NCBI RefSeq assembly: GCF_024609785.1
Contig: NZ_JANHJQ010000021.1
Coordinates: forward strand, 1 to 51,475
Length of the DNA stretch: 51,475 nucleotides
Origin: Pseudalkalibacillus decolorationis
GTDB lineage: Bacteria > Bacillota > Bacilli > Bacillales > Fictibacillaceae
Direction of reading: 5' to 3'
Made by a program: the position numbers and the translations under genes. Positions 49,768-51,475 of the stretch are shown here, piece by piece (positions within the stretch are counted from its first letter, which is position 1; each line of letters opens with the position of its first letter). The notes under the pieces were generated by a model. It was not told the DNA's origin, searched no databases, and saw only the letters and a list, made by a program, of their open reading frames with translations.

Positions 49768-50943
49768 ATGCGTTCTGGTCGTTTCCGATTTAATGTGTTA
49801 ATTATCGTTGTATTCGTTTCTGGATTTGCACAAGGTATGCTATTGCCCTTGCTTGCGATTTTATTAGAAAATGCAGGTGTTTCCTCGGGTTTAAATGGGC
49901 TGAGTGCCTCTGCCTTTTATATTGGAATTGTGCTGATTTCTCCTTTCTTGGAAAAACCTTTACATAAGTTTGGGTATAAAAAATTAATCCTTACCGGTAT
50001 TGCATTAACCTGTGTATCCATTCTTTTCATACCACTCTGGCAAGCAATCTGGTTCTGGTCCATCCTCCGTCTAATTATCGGAATGGGCGACAATATCTTT
50101 CATTTCGCAACACAAGTTTGGCTAACCTCAATGAGCAATGAAGGAAATCGCGGGAAAAACATTTCAATTTATGGAGTTTCGTTTGGAGTAGGATTTGGTG
50201 TTGGTCCAACTATGATCAGCTTAATTGAAATACACATCGTTCTACCATTTGCGATTGCAGCTCTATTATGTTTGATATCACTATTACTTTTACTTCGAAT
50301 CGAAAACGAATATCCTGAAAACATTCAAACGATGGCTGGCCAAAGCACTTGGAAGCGTTACGGGGCTGTTTTTCGTTTATCATGGGTCGGTTTAATTGCT
50401 GCATTCGGCTATGGATTCCTGGAAACCGCTGTCCACAGCAACTTTCCAGTATATGCTTTGAGACAAGGGCTTGGAATAGAGGCCGTTACGATACTCTTAC
50501 CTGCGTTTGTTGTGGGAGGATTAATTTTTCAAGTACCGCTCGGGTTGCTAAGTGACCGAGTTGGTAGAAAACCCGTACTTGTTGTTTGTCTTTTTATTGG
50601 TGGAATGAGCTTTATTATGATGAGTTTCGTTGAATCACTTCTTCTATTAGCTGGATTATTTGTTATTGCGGGATTGTTTCTAGGATCTCTGTTCTCAATG
50701 GGGATCACTTATATGGCGGATCTCCTGCCAAAGGCCCTTCTACCAGCAGGTAATATCTTAGCAGGGATTTTCTTTAGTATGGGAAGTATTTTAGGGCCAA
50801 TCATTGGTGGATTCTCGATTGAATATTTTGCAGAAGGAAGCATTTATTACACAATCGGCGGAGTTATGCTGCTATTGTTCGTAATCGTATCCTTTTACCG
50901 GAAAAAATCTTCTAGTGCAAATTCCCGTATATACACAGGTTGA
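49768..50943 (+). CDS. Major facilitator superfamily transporter (YfkF-like)
   Basis: 391 aa with about twelve membrane segments. MFS motif A is visible as GLLSDRVGRKPV in the second half (residues about 260-271), and the first half begins VLIIVVFVSGFAQGMLLPLLAILLE. Efflux of drugs or metabolites is likely, with no identified substrate. GGGGGG lies 9 nt before the ATG. The yfkD-yfkF neighbourhood resembles B. subtilis, which supports but does not prove the YfkF assignment. The frame continues after its stop into a gene remnant. Confidence 0.85.
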   Translation: MRSGRFRFNVLIIVVFVSGFAQGMLLPLLAILLENAGVSSGLNGLSASAFYIGIVLISPFLEKPLHKFGYKKLILTGIALTCVSILFIPLWQAIWFWSILRLIIGMGDNIFHFATQVWLTSMSNEGNRGKNISIYGVSFGVGFGVGPTMISLIEIHIVLPFAIAALLCLISLLLLLRIENEYPENIQTMAGQSTWKRYGAVFRLSWVGLIAAFGYGFLETAVHSNFPVYALRQGLGIEAVTILLPAFVVGGLIFQVPLGLLSDRVGRKPVLVVCLFIGGMSFIMMSFVESLLLLAGLFVIAGLFLGSLFSMGITYMADLLPKALLPAGNILAGIFFSMGSILGPIIGGFSIEYFAEGSIYYTIGGVMLLLFVIVSFYRKKSSSANSRIYTG

Positions 50944-51105
50944 ATTTTACGAAAAGCCCTGTCAACTTATCTGAACAAGAATAAGATTACATTAGAGCTA
51001 TACTCGGATGTTAATCACACCACAACCCTAACCCTTTCGATGGTCGAACGAATTGTGGACTGGCTAGAAGACACGTTTAATCCCTGTAACTCAAAGGAAT
51101 ACTAA
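50944..51105 (+). pseudogene. Remnant of an alpha/beta hydrolase 3' end
   Basis: Directly after the MFS stop, and in the same frame, lies an open stretch of 53 codons ending TAA at 51103. It reads KALSTYLNKNKITLELY, then SDVNHTTTLTLSMVERIVDWL. The DVNHTTT segment looks like the catalytic-His region near the C-terminus of an esterase/alpha-beta hydrolase. There is no start codon or ribosome site before it, and nothing of the N-terminal 200 or more residues remains, so it is a truncated leftover. Confidence 0.45.
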
Positions 51106-51173
51106 GTTTGAGACTAATAAATTGACGTCCGTACACATTCGTTTTAAAATTGTGATTAGGTGATAATGATTAC

Positions 51174-51411
51174 AAAGAAAACTAGGCAATGCAAGGCTGA
51201 GCCTTAGTTTTACTTGTACTCTAGGTGCGTGTTCAAAAAGGAGGACAAAAAGAGCCGAGAAGTTCGAGGCGTGAAAATCTCGAGGACCAGAACGTATGCT
51301 ATTAATACGTGAGGACCGGAGAGATCGAACAACGAAGAAATTCGACAGCTATTTTTACCGGACTTTTTGAACAACCTCTATAGAAAGTTTTATTACTTTC
51401 TAAACGTGTAA
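51174..51411 (+). repeat. Repeat B, copy 7, interrupted by repeat C, copy 4
   Basis: The left B half is 51174-51222 (AAAGAAAACTAGGCAATGC ... CTTGTACT) and the right half 51378-51411 (CTATAGAAAGTTTTATTAC ... TAAACGTG). Between them (about 51223-51379) is a C element with ends GTGTTCAAAAAGGAGG and GGACTTTTTGAACAACCTCT and internal GAGGACCGGAGAGATCG. In intact B copies the two halves join as TACTATAGAAAG, so the junction is clean. Confidence 0.75.
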
Positions 51412-51447
51412 ATTAGAATTAACATGGAAAAAGGAGTCGATATACAA

Positions 51448-51475
51448 ATGAGATTACGTACTGAAATGCCTGAAT
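51448..51475 (+). CDS. Start of a further gene (possibly a thioredoxin-like protein)
   Basis: ATG 51448, AAAAAGGAG 11 nt upstream, reading MRLRTEMPE before the window ends. This start resembles that of a Bacillaceae TlpA/thioredoxin-like protein, but nine residues do not allow an assignment. Confidence 0.4.

Overview
The window looks like chromosome of an endospore-forming, low-G+C Gram-positive in the Bacillaceae. It carries gamma-type and SspK-type spore proteins, a PdaA-type cortex enzyme, a YaaH/SleL-type cortex hydrolase, PerR, and strong AGGAGG ribosome sites. The gene order follows the yfh-yga region of Bacillus subtilis next to an rRNA operon. The species cannot be named from the sequence alone.

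Layout. Positions 1-620 hold the 5' end of a 16S rRNA gene (minus strand), its leader and two tandem promoters. From 630 to 13,100 come ygxA, ygzB, perR, a 2-hydroxyacid dehydrogenase, a LysM/GH18 spore enzyme, a bcp peroxiredoxin, a small K+ channel, a three-gene ABC-2 exporter, gsaB and ygaE. From 13,800 to 19,760 there is a complete five-gene oligopeptide ABC importer. From 20,100 to 32,100 the yga/yfh block continues: ygaD, ntdP (ygaC), an SRAP protein, sspE, a yfhS-like gene, mutY, yfhP, sspK, a YpzG-like gene, yfhH, an SDR enzyme, recX, yfhF, a GNAT enzyme and yfhD. From 32,500 to 39,350 lies a divergent carnitine locus. From 39,700 to the end come a CocE/NonD hydrolase, rlmCD, pdaA, a class I fumarase, an SE1561-family protein, an HxlR regulator, yfkD, an AbiGi-like gene, a YitT/OsmC pair, an MFS transporter, a gene remnant and the start of one more gene.

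The most coherent metabolic unit is the carnitine locus. A GbsR-type regulator is encoded with a BKACE enzyme, an L-carnitine dehydrogenase-like protein and a hot-dog thioesterase. Together these would turn carnitine into glycine betaine plus acetoacetate. They are divergent from a four-gene OpuC-type betaine/carnitine/choline importer, so uptake, conversion to a compatible solute and control sit together.

The intergenic DNA is unusually rich in dispersed repeats. I labelled these A (about 155 bp, GAAAAGCG...AGCTAGACAT), B (about 90 bp, AAAGAAAACTTGG...TTTCTTAACGTG), C (about 160 bp, GTTCAAAAAG termini), D and E (short repeats inside one C copy, with D also in the rRNA leader) and G (CGTGGCCGATATAAT). 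They nest in one another and often start exactly at stop codons. Two further intergenic signals stand out: a dense cluster of DnaA boxes at 32,172-32,317, and five copies of a CAAACGTTTG operator-like palindrome at 47,701-47,955.
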